Source: Williamsia sterculiae (lineage in GTDB: Bacteria; Actinomycetota; Actinomycetes; Mycobacteriales; Mycobacteriaceae). Taken from it: a stretch of 64,000 nucleotides of DNA. The notes below the pieces were generated by a model. It had not been told where the DNA came from. It ran no database searches and worked only from the letters and a program-made list of their open reading frames with translations. Positions 54,098 through 62,675 of this stretch are shown here, piece by piece (position 1 is the stretch's first letter; the number at the start of each line of letters is the position of its first letter). The stretch covers positions 1 through 64,000 of the forward strand of contig NZ_FTNT01000010.1 in NCBI RefSeq assembly GCF_900156495.1. The letters run 5' to 3'. Both the position numbers and the translations under genes were made by a program.

Positions 54098-54130
54098 ACT
54101 TACCCAGAGGTCACTACTGGCCGAGTAAGT
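54098..54130. promoter_or_regulatory. Inverted repeat between hxlR-like and oxidoreductase genes
   Basis: ACTTAC (54098-54103) and GTAAGT (54125-54130) are mirror copies 21 bases apart in the divergent promoter region, with an additional AGTACT at 54132. A spaced palindrome is compatible with an HxlR dimer site. Confidence 0.35.
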
Positions 54131-54171
54131 CAGTACTTGTCGATACGCGACGTAGGCCCGACGCTGAGTGT

Positions 54172-54984
54172 ATGACGACCCCCACCGACGCCCTCTGGGT
54201 TCTGGCCAATCCCGACCCGAACTCACTCGGTCACGCGCTGTCCGCTGTCGGAGCCGAACACCTTCGCACCTCGGGATCGACGGTGTCGCTCGTCGACCTC
54301 TACGCCGAACGCTGGGATCCCGTCCTGTCCGACGCAGACCTTCCCGGTGCCACCGGGCAGACCCTGTCGGACCGCCAGGGCCAGACCACGCTCTCGGGAA
54401 ACCTGCCCGCCGAGGTCGTACGCCAACAGGAGCTGATCACCGGAGCCGACCTCGTGGTCGTACAGTTTCCTCTCTGGTGGTACGGCATGCCCGCCATTCT
54501 CAAGGGATGGTTCGACCGGGTGTTCACCAACGGCTTCGCCTTCGGCGTACGCGACGACGACGGACACGTGCGGAAGTACGGCGACGGGGGGCTCGCGGGT
54601 CGCCGGCTCCTCCCGGTCGTCACCGCCGGCGACCGGTCCGAAGCGCTCGGGGCACGCGGCATCAGCGGCGACATCATCGACGTACTCTGGCCCTTGCTGC
54701 ACGGCACCGCCCACTACACCGGGATGACACCGTTACGGCCCCACCTGATCACCAGCGTGCATCACCTCGACAGCCGACAGATCGACGCCGAATTCGATGC
54801 ACTCCGTGCCCGCATCGATCACGTCTTCGACGAGGAGCCCCTCGTCTACCGGCACCTGCGCGGTGGTGACTACACCGGGAACCACGAATTGCGCGACGAG
54901 ATCGCCACCCATACACCCGGTTTTGCGGCCCATCTCCGGCCGACGATCTCTTACGCGCCAGAGCGGCGGTCCCACTGCGCATGA
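54172..54984 (+). CDS. Flavodoxin-like NAD(P)H dehydrogenase (quinone)
   Basis: A 270-residue protein of the NQO/MdaB family. ALWVLANPDPNSLGHAL binds FMN/FAD phosphate, and FPLWWYGMPAILKGWFDRVF is the family hallmark. The enzyme would reduce quinones or related electrophiles by two electrons. It is under divergent control by the HxlR-type gene. The C-terminal 50 residues (HLRGGDYTGNHELRDEIATH) extend beyond the minimal fold and are seen in some actinobacterial versions. Confidence 0.84.
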   Translation: MTTPTDALWVLANPDPNSLGHALSAVGAEHLRTSGSTVSLVDLYAERWDPVLSDADLPGATGQTLSDRQGQTTLSGNLPAEVVRQQELITGADLVVVQFPLWWYGMPAILKGWFDRVFTNGFAFGVRDDDGHVRKYGDGGLAGRRLLPVVTAGDRSEALGARGISGDIIDVLWPLLHGTAHYTGMTPLRPHLITSVHHLDSRQIDAEFDALRARIDHVFDEEPLVYRHLRGGDYTGNHELRDEIATHTPGFAAHLRPTISYAPERRSHCA

Positions 54985-55030
54985 CCGCGAACGTGTCGGG
55001 CCACCAGCAACCGGGACTACACTCCTCACG

Positions 55031-55738
55031 GTGTCCTTCTGGTCTGACCCCATAGAAGTCCTGGGTATGGACGGAGACGACACGCTGTGGCGATGTCAGG
55101 ACGGTTTCGACCATGCCGAGTCCGAGTTTCGAGCCCTGTTGAGTCCCTATGCCGACGCAGAGACCGCCGATCGAGCACTGAACGCCACCGTGCGGCGCAA
55201 TCTTGATATGTATGGTTACGGCGTCAAGAGTTTCGCCCTGTCCGCGATCGAGACCGCGAGCGAATTGGTGGGCCCCGCCCTGACCACGCAGATGGTCGGC
55301 CGGGTACTGGAACTCGGACGCGAATTGCTCACCGCCCCGGTCGAGTTGCTCCCCGGTGCGTCCGCCGCCGTCGGCGCACTGCGTGCGGCCGGGCACCGTC
55401 TGGTGTTGATCACCAAGGGCGATCTGGTCGACCAACAGCGCAAACTCCGCGAGTCGGGGCTCGGCGATCACTTCGACCACGTCGAAGTGGTCAGTGACAA
55501 GGTGGCCGACACCTACCGCGACCTCTTGGCGGTTCTCGAGTGTCCACCGGAACGATTCCTCATGGTCGGCAACAGCCCGCTCAGCGACGTACTACCCGTG
55601 GTCGAGATCGGTTCGCGGGCAGTCTATGTCCCATACCACACCACCTGGCGACACGAGGAGGCCGCCGATGTCGGGTGGCACCGGCACCCGGCCATCCGCA
55701 CACTCGACAACCTCGTCGAACTCACGCACAGCCTCTGA
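55031..55738 (+). CDS. HAD-family phosphatase-like hydrolase
   Basis: A 235-residue HAD superfamily member. The nucleophile motif GMDGDDTLW (Asp-x-Asp), motif II LVLITKGD, the conserved Lys region SDKV and the acidic motif VGNSPLSDVLP are all present. Helical cap residues 25-110 suggest a C1-type cap. Substrate unknown. Start GTG 55031, 47 bases after the oxidoreductase gene on the same strand; co-transcription is possible. Confidence 0.82.
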   Translation: MSFWSDPIEVLGMDGDDTLWRCQDGFDHAESEFRALLSPYADAETADRALNATVRRNLDMYGYGVKSFALSAIETASELVGPALTTQMVGRVLELGRELLTAPVELLPGASAAVGALRAAGHRLVLITKGDLVDQQRKLRESGLGDHFDHVEVVSDKVADTYRDLLAVLECPPERFLMVGNSPLSDVLPVVEIGSRAVYVPYHTTWRHEEAADVGWHRHPAIRTLDNLVELTHSL

Positions 55739-55751
55739 TCAGGGCAGATCC

Positions 55752-57131
55752 TCAACTCGTGGCCAACGCGTCGACCGGGCTGATCCCGACGGCGCGACGA
55801 CTCGGCGGTAGTGACGCCACCAGCACCAGCACCAGTGTTCCACCGACGATGGCCGACAACGCCTGCCATGGCAGCCCCACCGGGATACCCGAGGTCACCC
55901 GACCGACAACCGATTGCGCGCCGACCGAACCGAAGACGATGCCCAGCGCGAGTCCGGCGAGCGCCGCCGTACCCGAGAGGGCCAACGATTCCAGGGTGAT
56001 CATCGAACGGACCTGACGCGCGGTGAATCCCATGGCCCGCAACATGCCGATCTCGCGGGTGCGCGTGATCACCGTGAGCGACATGGTGGACACGAAACCC
56101 ACCGCGGCGATGATCGCGGAGATCGCCACCATCCCGATCAGCACCGCCGACACGACCGACATCGTCTGCCGCACGATGTCGGCCTGCTCGGGGCTCATCC
56201 CACGCCAACTGTCCGTGGCCTCGGTCAGTGAGTTCATCCCCGCGGAGATGGTGGTCACCAGCGTGACACCGATCAGCAGCCCGATGGTCGACCGGGTGGT
56301 GCGGAGAGGGTCGCTGACGGCGTTCTTCCGCGCCACCAGCGACGGCGCGCTGCCGCCGAGGAGTCGGCCGGCGACCGCCACCAACCGCGGAACCACCATT
56401 CGCGCGCTGAGCAGGATGCCCGCGCACACCGTCGACGCTCCACCGAACGCCACCAATATGCCGGCCGCACTGGCCTTCTCCCCCAGGATCGCGGCCCCTG
56501 CGAGGCCCACCATGCCCAGGCAGATCAGGACAACCGAGCTCGCGGTTCGTACCACCGACACCTCCCCTGATCGGGAGGTCGCGACGACTGCGGTGCCGGC
56601 GAGCGGTCTGCGCGCCCCGGCCACGGCGGCCACCACCGCAGTGACCATCACCGCCGCGGCAGCGATCCACACCGCGATCGGAACCACGTGATAGTCGGTG
56701 TCCGGCAGGGTGCCTCTGCGTACCAGTATCTTTCGCACCACAGCACCGGTGATCACCGACAAGACCAGACCGATGGTCGCACCGATCGCGGCCACCGCCA
56801 CGACGGCTCGGAGCAGGCTGTCACGCAGCTGATGACTGTCGGCCCCGACCAACCGCAACATGGTGAGCTGTTGATGCCGCGCGGCGATGACGGTGTCCAC
56901 ACCATTGCTGATCACCACTCCGGACACGAACAGTGCGACGCCGATGAACACCGCGGCGACCGCGGCCAGTTGCGCGCCGACGCTGCCACCGTCCTTGTCA
57001 CCGATGGTCGACAAGATGTCCCCGGCGATCACCAGAGCGGTCGCGTAGGCGGAACCGAGACCGCACACCAACCCGATCGTGGTGAGTTCACGCAAGGAGC
57101 CCACCACCAACTTCGCACCTGCCGACCTCAT
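55752..57131 (-). CDS. ABC transporter permease, FtsX/MacB-like
   Basis: A 459-residue membrane protein with two FtsX-like permease domains, each of four helices (LVCGLGSAYATALVIAGDIL, AVFIGVALFVSGVVISNG; later SAVLIGMVAISAIIAAVGFVS, ALSGTAALAGLALGIVFG). The TRTREIGMLRAMGFTARQVRSMI loop is characteristic. It overlaps the ATPase gene by four bases. Together with the upstream kinase/regulator pair it resembles peptide- or antibiotic-resistance exporters. Confidence 0.87.
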   Translation of the reverse strand: MRSAGAKLVVGSLRELTTIGLVCGLGSAYATALVIAGDILSTIGDKDGGSVGAQLAAVAAVFIGVALFVSGVVISNGVDTVIAARHQQLTMLRLVGADSHQLRDSLLRAVVAVAAIGATIGLVLSVITGAVVRKILVRRGTLPDTDYHVVPIAVWIAAAAVMVTAVVAAVAGARRPLAGTAVVATSRSGEVSVVRTASSVVLICLGMVGLAGAAILGEKASAAGILVAFGGASTVCAGILLSARMVVPRLVAVAGRLLGGSAPSLVARKNAVSDPLRTTRSTIGLLIGVTLVTTISAGMNSLTEATDSWRGMSPEQADIVRQTMSVVSAVLIGMVAISAIIAAVGFVSTMSLTVITRTREIGMLRAMGFTARQVRSMITLESLALSGTAALAGLALGIVFGSVGAQSVVGRVTSGIPVGLPWQALSAIVGGTLVLVLVASLPPSRRAVGISPVDALATS

Positions 57132-57880
57132 GCGTACACCCCCTGCAGGTCGATGGTCACGTCGGAGATCTGTTGCGGGGTCAGGTCACGATACTCACCT
57201 GCGACTCGACCGTCGGCGAACACGAGAACCCGGTCGGCGTACGACGCGGCCACCGGGTCGTGGGTGACCATCGCGATCCCCTGCCCGTACTCGCGGGCCG
57301 CGACGCTCAGCAGGTGCAGCACCTCCCGACTGGTGCGGGTGTCGAGAGCTCCGGTGGGTTCGTCGGCGAGGATCAGCGTCGGCCGGTTCGCCAGCGCTCG
57401 GACGATCGCCACCCGCTGTTGCTGTCCTCCCGACAGTTCCGACGGACGGTGATCCAGCCGCTCGGACAAACCCAGTGAGCGCACCAGATGGGTGATCCAT
57501 GATCGCTCCGTCGCATCTGGTTTGCGGCCCGCGAGAACGAATGGCAGCCGGATGTTCTCCTCGGCGGTCAGGGTGGGCACCAGGTTGAACGACTGGAAGA
57601 CGAATCCGATGTGTCTGCGCCGCAACAGGGTTCTGGCGGTGTCGTCGAGACCCACGAGTGGTGTCTCCCCCAACCAGATCTCACCGGCCGACACCTCGTC
57701 CAGGCCGGCGATCACGTTCATCAGAGTCGACTTTCCCGAACCGGACGGCCCCATGATCGCGGTGAACTCCCGCCGCCTCAACTCCACACTCACATCACGA
57801 AGGGCGTGGATCGGATTGGCCGGATCACCGTAGGTGCGCGACACGTTGCGGAGGACGACTGCTGGCGTGGAATCAGGCAT
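57128..57880 (-). CDS. ABC transporter ATP-binding protein, LolD/MacB type
   Basis: A 250-residue ATPase with Walker A GPSGSGKST, the Q-loop FQSFNLVPTLTAEEN, signature LSGGQQQRVAIVRAL, Walker B LILADEPTGALD and the H-loop VTHDP. All catalytic residues are present. Its permease follows with a four-base overlap, and the response regulator gene is 110 bases upstream on the same strand. Start ATG 57880. Confidence 0.93.
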   Translation of the reverse strand: MPDSTPAVVLRNVSRTYGDPANPIHALRDVSVELRRREFTAIMGPSGSGKSTLMNVIAGLDEVSAGEIWLGETPLVGLDDTARTLLRRRHIGFVFQSFNLVPTLTAEENIRLPFVLAGRKPDATERSWITHLVRSLGLSERLDHRPSELSGGQQQRVAIVRALANRPTLILADEPTGALDTRTSREVLHLLSVAAREYGQGIAMVTHDPVAASYADRVLVFADGRVAGEYRDLTPQQISDVTIDLQGVYA

Positions 57881-57990
57881 GGGGCCGACAGTACGAGTGG
57901 GACCCGGAGCGGCACATCCGGCTGGAGTCGGCCATTGCACTACATCCGCGGGGGTAACGGATCTACATCCTCCGATGTACGTGCTTCACC

Positions 57991-58632
57991 TCAGACCAGG
58001 TTGTGTTCGTAGGCGTAGACCACCAACTGCACCCGATCGCGGGCACCGAGCTTGGTCAGGATACGTGAGACATGAGTCTTGACGGTGGCTTCGGAAAGGT
58101 ATTCGACCGCGGCGATCTCGGCATTGGACATCCCGCTGGCCGCACGCAACAGGATCTCCCGCTCGCGGGCCGTCAGCTGATCGTACTCGGCTCCCGGAAC
58201 TCCCGAGCGGGAGCGGTGACGCTCGAAGAGCCGACGGGTCGCCGACGCCGCCACCACGTGACTACCCTCGGCGACCGCACGAACGGCGGCGAGCAGGAAG
58301 TCGGGTTGGGCATCCTTGAGGACGAATCCGCTGGCGCCGGCCTCGATAGCCGACGCGGCGGCCTCGTCGACGTCGAAGGTGGTCAGTACCAGCACCTTCG
58401 GCGCTGCTGATCCGAACCCCTCGATCAGGTCCGCGGTGGCGGTGATGCCGTCCACACCCGGCATCCGCACATCCATCAACACCACGTGCGGATCGGTCTC
58501 GGTGACCAGTCGACGCAGACCATCGGCGGATGAGGCCTCGGCCACGATCTCCATATCGGCCTGGCTGTCGATGACCATGGCTATGCCCCCACGAAAAAGC
58601 GGTTGATCGTCGACGAGCACGATGCGGATCAT
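57991..58632 (-). CDS. NarL/LuxR-type response regulator
   Basis: A 213-residue response regulator. Receiver with phospho-Asp54 (VVLMDVRMPGVDG) and conserved Lys (FVLKDAQPD); C-terminal LuxR helix-turn-helix (LTAREREILLRAASGMSNAEIA, ATVKTHVSRILTKLGARDR). Its start overlaps the kinase stop by four bases. It probably controls the neighbouring ABC transporter operon, with its binding site expected in the 110-base gap before the ATPase gene. Confidence 0.92.
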   Translation of the reverse strand: MIRIVLVDDQPLFRGGIAMVIDSQADMEIVAEASSADGLRRLVTETDPHVVLMDVRMPGVDGITATADLIEGFGSAAPKVLVLTTFDVDEAAASAIEAGASGFVLKDAQPDFLLAAVRAVAEGSHVVAASATRRLFERHRSRSGVPGAEYDQLTAREREILLRAASGMSNAEIAAVEYLSEATVKTHVSRILTKLGARDRVQLVVYAYEHNLV

Positions 58633-59816
58633 GGCCTGCTCCCCTCTCCCGTGCCCTGCGCGTCCGGGATGATCATCTCGACACACCAACGATTCTCGGT
58701 CGCTGAACTGGTGAGGTTCCCGCCGAGCGCGGCTGCTTGCGCGACCATGCTCCCGATGCCGTGCCCCGTCCCGCTCGACATCAGTGGCGATTCGGTGACC
58801 GCGTTGCGCACCGTCAGCCGACACTCCCGCATCCATCGCATCGTCACCTCGACCGGCTGCGAGAGGTCACCGTACTTCAGCGCATTGGTGAGCGCCTCGG
58901 CGAGTATCCGGGTCGCGGCACCGGCCACGGCGGTCGGGGCATCGTCGATGGCACCGTCCTCGATGAGGACCACGGACATCCCCGCGCTCGTCATCCGTGC
59001 GATCAGCTGATCGCGATCACTGCGGACCGAGGTCGACGAGTCCTGGTCGGGCCGAAGCTGCAGCAGGATCGCCCGCACGTCACCGAGCGCGTCGCGTGCC
59101 GTCCCCGCGATGACCTCCAATGCCGAACGCGCCTTGTGCACATCGGCATCGAGGGCGTAGCGAGCACCCTCGGCCTGGGCGATCACCACGGCCAGAGAGT
59201 GCGCGACCACGTCGTGCACGTCGCGGGCGAGTTGCGTCCGCTCCGCCTGCTCGCTCATCAGGTCGATGGCCCGTAACCGCTCGACCTCGGCGATGGTCTC
59301 GCTGACCCTGGCCTGCTGCACCACACGCCGTTGATGGCGGATGAACCCGGCGGACCAGCCACCGACGACCACCACGGCGGACACGGCGAACGCGATCGCG
59401 ATCTGCTGCCACGTCGGACCCCGCGGATCGGTCTGCAAGAAGCTCTGCTGCAGCCGGATACCGGCCACCACGGTCCCGACCAACGCGAGAATCAGCCCGG
59501 TCCGCCGCACCACACGGCGCGGATGGCGGCCGAGAGTGTAGAAGACGATGACGTAGCAGAACGACGAGAAGGGCGCGATGTCGCCGGTGACGACCTGTAT
59601 CCCCGCCGACGCGACGGACAGCACCAGCATCGCGCTGGGTGCGATGCGTCGCAGGCACACCGACAGGCCGACCATGAGTCCGACAACCACCATCGACACC
59701 GGCGCCCGGACGTCGGGGTGCAGGTTGCTGCCGAGCAGTGCGATGACCGCACCGAGTGCGATGTCGCCGACCGCGCCCCACCGACTCAGCCCGGGGACGT
59801 GGAGGGGGTCGCGCAT
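58629..59816 (-). CDS. Sensor histidine kinase, HisKA_3 (DesK/LiaS-like)
   Basis: A 395-residue membrane kinase. Four or five hydrophobic helices in the first 160 residues (IALGAVIALLGSNL, VVVGLMVGLSVCL, AIAFAVSAVVVVGGW) have little extracellular loop, as in intramembrane sensing kinases. The HisKA_3 motif is ERTQLARDVHDVVAHSLAVVIAQ (phospho-His), and the ATP-binding half has LAEALTNALKYG and GIGSMVAQAAALGG. First gene of the four-gene kinase/regulator/ABC transporter block. Start ATG 59816. Confidence 0.9.
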   Translation of the reverse strand: MRDPLHVPGLSRWGAVGDIALGAVIALLGSNLHPDVRAPVSMVVVGLMVGLSVCLRRIAPSAMLVLSVASAGIQVVTGDIAPFSSFCYVIVFYTLGRHPRRVVRRTGLILALVGTVVAGIRLQQSFLQTDPRGPTWQQIAIAFAVSAVVVVGGWSAGFIRHQRRVVQQARVSETIAEVERLRAIDLMSEQAERTQLARDVHDVVAHSLAVVIAQAEGARYALDADVHKARSALEVIAGTARDALGDVRAILLQLRPDQDSSTSVRSDRDQLIARMTSAGMSVVLIEDGAIDDAPTAVAGAATRILAEALTNALKYGDLSQPVEVTMRWMRECRLTVRNAVTESPLMSSGTGHGIGSMVAQAAALGGNLTSSATENRWCVEMIIPDAQGTGEGSRP

Positions 59817-59894
59817 GCCCCCACCATGCCACGCGTCGATGCGGTGGTAATCCAGCGCTGCGCGACGTCGAGATCGTGAACGCCTCGGCAACGC

Positions 59895-60356
59895 CTATCG
59901 GAGCGGGAACTCGACGCCGTGTTCCACGCCCGGGCGCGGGCCGAAGATCCGTCGGTCGGTCTCATCGATCCGAACGTCGTTGATGCTGGCCTCCCGCCGA
60001 CGCATCAGACCGTTGTCGGCGAACTCCCACAATTCGTTGCCGTAGCTACGCCACCACTGCGTGGTCGTATCGTGCCATTCGTACTGGAAGCGCACGGCAA
60101 TCCGATTGCCGCTGAACGACCACAGGCTCTTGCGGAGAGCGTAGTCGGCCTCACGCTCCCACTTCTCGGCGAGAAACCCGACGATCTCGTCACGCCCGAC
60201 GATGAAGACATCCCGGTTTCGCCAGACCGAATCGGGCGTGTACGCACGCGCCACACGTTCCGGATCACGTGTGTTCCAAGCATCTTCGGCAGCCTGGACC
60301 TTTGCCGTCGCTGTCGTCTCGTCGAACGGCGGGAAGGGTGGACGCGGCTCGGTCAT
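59895..60356 (-). CDS. NTF2-like (DUF1348/SnoaL-type) protein
   Basis: A 153-residue single-domain cystatin-like-fold protein. [23 protein letters not shown] with [12 protein letters not shown] near the end is the DUF1348 pattern; the middle [24 protein letters not shown] forms the beta sheet. Members are small unspecified enzymes or binding proteins. Start ATG 60356, with GAGAGG upstream. Isolated gene. Confidence 0.82.
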   Translation of the reverse strand: MTEPRPPFPPFDETTATAKVQAAEDAWNTRDPERVARAYTPDSVWRNRDVFIVGRDEIVGFLAEKWEREADYALRKSLWSFSGNRIAVRFQYEWHDTTTQWWRSYGNELWEFADNGLMRRREASINDVRIDETDRRIFGPRPGVEHGVEFPLR

Positions 60357-60499
60357 CGGAACCTCTCGTGGTCTACGGGCTCTGGAATTCAGCGTAGGAC
60401 GTGGCCGGGATGCGGGCCGGCTGACACCGAATGTGTTCGAGGATCGGGGCGGCGCACGCTCCCCGACCTCGCACATCGGTCAGTCGGTAGAAGTCCGCG

Positions 60500-60877
60500 C
60501 TACACGCGCCGTCCGCGGGTGGCCACCAGAGCGACACCGGCCGCCCGGATGTAGGCACCGGCGATGCCCGTCGCGGAGATCTCCGATGACGGGACGACGC
60601 GCGGGTCGAGGAACTCGTAGCGCCTACCACCGCGCTGGATCTCACCGCCACCCGCAGCGAGCAGGTTCTTCACCCATTGGCTCTGCGGCCCGTAGAGAAT
60701 CGGGATCGCGAAACCCTGCGGGGTCGCGAAGCCCACGATCGGCGTGCGGTACGCGCGCCCCGACGACCGGCCGGTGTGATGCACCACCGCCCACGGCGGG
60801 ACGAGCCATGCCCAGAGACCCTGCACGCGATTGGTGACGTGCTTGTTGAGGATCGCGATCGCCCGGGGAAGCTCCAT
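60500..60877 (-). CDS. Deazaflavin (F420)-dependent nitroreductase family protein
   Basis: A 125-residue split-barrel protein of the DUF385/Ddn family. VVHHTGRSSGRAYRTPIVGF is the F420-phosphate-binding motif; SQWVKNLLAAGGGEIQRGG is the second family block. Members use cofactor F420H2, as in mycobacteria. Substrate unknown. It is divergent from the AlkB gene with an 89-base gap. Confidence 0.84.
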   Translation of the reverse strand: MELPRAIAILNKHVTNRVQGLWAWLVPPWAVVHHTGRSSGRAYRTPIVGFATPQGFAIPILYGPQSQWVKNLLAAGGGEIQRGGRRYEFLDPRVVPSSEISATGIAGAYIRAAGVALVATRGRRV

Positions 60878-60928
60878 GACCCGTCAGGCTACCGAGTTGC
60901 CGCACACCGCACGGCCGGCTCAGGATAT

Positions 60929-60944
60929 ACGAACACGCGTTCGA
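60929..60944 (+). promoter_or_regulatory. SOS (LexA) box upstream of the AlkB gene
   Basis: ACGAACACGCGTTCGA matches the mycobacterial/actinobacterial LexA box TCGAAC-N4-GTTCGA except for the first base. It lies 22 bases before the ATG and covers the -35 region, a position suited to repression. Confidence 0.72.
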
Positions 60945-60953
60945 AACACTTGG

Positions 60954-60959
60954 TATCCT
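60954..60959 (+). promoter_or_regulatory. -10 box of a probable leaderless alkB transcript
   Basis: TATCCT ends seven bases before the ATG at 60967, without any Shine-Dalgarno sequence, again the leaderless layout. Confidence 0.5.
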
Positions 60960-60966
60960 GTGCATC

Positions 60967-61635
60967 ATGTCCACCGCAGGCATGCTGTCCACTGCAGGCA
61001 TACAGTCCACTGCAGGCATACAGGGAAATCTCTTCGAGGAGACCCTCGACGAACCAGCCCTGCACGCGTTGAGCGGACACGTCATCCGTCGGACACTCAC
61101 CGACGGTGCGTGGGTGGATCTGCGCCAGAACTGGGTGGGAGGCACCGATCCCCTGTTCCACCACCTTCTCGCCGCTGTTCCCTGGCGGGACGAACGCCGG
61201 CAGATGTACGACCGGGTGGTCGACGTGCCGCGACAGCTCTGCTTCTACGATGTCGGTGCGCCGATGCCGCATCCCATCCTCGACACGGCACGCACTGCCC
61301 TCACCGATCATTACCGCGAGGAACTCCCGGAGGGGTTCGCCACCGCGGGACTCTGCCACTACCGCGGCGGCTCCGACAGTGTCGCCTGGCATGGCGACAC
61401 CATAGGCCGGGGCAGCACTCACGACACGATGGTCGCGATCGTTTCGCTGGGGTCACCCCGACCGCTGATGCTCCGACCACGCTGCGGGGGAACTGCGTTG
61501 CGCTTCATGGTCTCCCACGGCGACCTGCTGGTGATGGGTGGCAGCTGTCAGCGGACGTGGGAGCACGCGATCCCCAAGGTGCCCAGCGCCGGTCCGCGAA
61601 TCAGTGTGCAGTTCCGCCCACCGGGCGTGCGCTGA
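60967..61635 (+). CDS. alkB: AlkB-like 2OG-Fe(II) dioxygenase
   Basis: A 222-residue DNA/RNA dealkylase-like enzyme. The iron triad is His142-x-Asp144 (VAWHGDTIG) and His200 (RTWEHAIPK), and the 2-oxoglutarate Arg is Arg211 (RISVQFR). The MPHPIL and FATAGLCHYRGGSDS segments match the actinobacterial AlkB type. The N-terminal 20 residues are three repeats of STAGxx encoded by an 18-bp DNA repeat and are not part of the fold. An SOS box directly upstream points to induction by DNA damage. Confidence 0.88.
   Translation: MSTAGMLSTAGIQSTAGIQGNLFEETLDEPALHALSGHVIRRTLTDGAWVDLRQNWVGGTDPLFHHLLAAVPWRDERRQMYDRVVDVPRQLCFYDVGAPMPHPILDTARTALTDHYREELPEGFATAGLCHYRGGSDSVAWHGDTIGRGSTHDTMVAIVSLGSPRPLMLRPRCGGTALRFMVSHGDLLVMGGSCQRTWEHAIPKVPSAGPRISVQFRPPGVR
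60970..61023 (+). repeat. 18-bp tandem repeat, three copies, at the 5' end of alkB
   Basis: Units start at 60970, 60988 and 61006; the last two are identical (TCCACTGCAGGCATACAG) and the first differs at four positions. They encode STAGML, STAGIQ, STAGIQ immediately after the initiator Met. Confidence 0.93.
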
Positions 61636-61661
61636 GATCGCACCTCGATCCGTGAGCGAGA

Positions 61662-62543
61662 TCAGACCGGGAAGGTGACGCCGGTGAGCACTTCCGACTC
61701 GTCCCACAGTGCCCGCGCGACGGCTCGGTCAGCGGCCTTGGGCCGATACCCGGAGACAGTCGGAGCACCACGTAGGCCACCGAATCCATCAGGACCGTAG
61801 AACAATCCGTTCTCCGCATCCGGCGAGGTCGCGGCGTACAGCTCGGGCAGCGCACCCTGGTCGGCGGGTTGCCCGACCTTGACCACCTCACCGATTTTCA
61901 TGAGCGCGTTGGTGAGCGGGTTCTCGGTATGGAATTGCAGATTGGTCGACGCATACCCGGGATGCGCGGCCAGGGATTCACGCTCGTCACCCACCGCAGC
62001 GAATCGTCGGGCGAGTTCCAACGCGAACATCAGGTTCGCGAGCTTCGATTGCCCGTAGGCGGTCCACCGCTCGTATCTACGGCGCTCGTAGTTCAGGTCG
62101 TCGAAGTGGATGACGCCGGTGGCGTGCATCACCGACGACAAGGTGACGACACGCGCGGTGATCTTCGGCAACAACAGCCCCGTCAGCGCGAAATGGCCGA
62201 GATGGTTGGTGCCGAACTGTGCCTCGAAACCGTCGGTGGTCCGCGATTTCGGCACCGCCATGATGCCCGCGTTGTTGATCAATACGTCGAGCGAACCGAT
62301 CCGGTCGGCGAACGCGCGTACCGACGAGAGGTCGGCGAGGTCGAGTTGCTCGACCCGCGCCCGGGCGCCGATCTCCTCGGCGATCGGCCGCGCCTTCTCC
62401 ACCGAGCGACAGGCCAGCACCACGTCGGCACCGGCGGCGGCGAGCGCCCGCGCCGCGGACGCACCGAGACCGCTGTTCGCACCGGTCACCACGAAGGTGC
62501 GGCCGGTCTGATCGGGGATGTCTGCGGTGGACCACGAGGACAT
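61662..62543 (-). CDS. Short-chain dehydrogenase/reductase (retinol-dehydrogenase-like)
   Basis: A 293-residue classical SDR. The cofactor loop VVTGANSGLG, NNAG (VLINNAGIMAVP), catalytic Ser (LSSVMH) and Tyr/Lys (YGQSKLAN) are in place; ACRSVEKA after strand 2 suggests NADP preference. The longer, WWOX/retinol-dehydrogenase-like architecture reduces or oxidises lipid-derived carbonyls in relatives. Start ATG 62543. Convergent with alkB (26-base gap). Confidence 0.88.
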   Translation of the reverse strand: MSSWSTADIPDQTGRTFVVTGANSGLGASAARALAAAGADVVLACRSVEKARPIAEEIGARARVEQLDLADLSSVRAFADRIGSLDVLINNAGIMAVPKSRTTDGFEAQFGTNHLGHFALTGLLLPKITARVVTLSSVMHATGVIHFDDLNYERRRYERWTAYGQSKLANLMFALELARRFAAVGDERESLAAHPGYASTNLQFHTENPLTNALMKIGEVVKVGQPADQGALPELYAATSPDAENGLFYGPDGFGGLRGAPTVSGYRPKAADRAVARALWDESEVLTGVTFPV

Positions 62544-62675
62544 GCGGCTCACCCTACGGCACGCGAAAACCACCACGCCCGGTCACGGCCAGGTAACGGT
62601 GCGGCCACTTTTTCTAGTACGGTCGGCGACCGGCCGTCCATCGGGAGGCGGCCGGACCGGAAAGGGAACACATCA

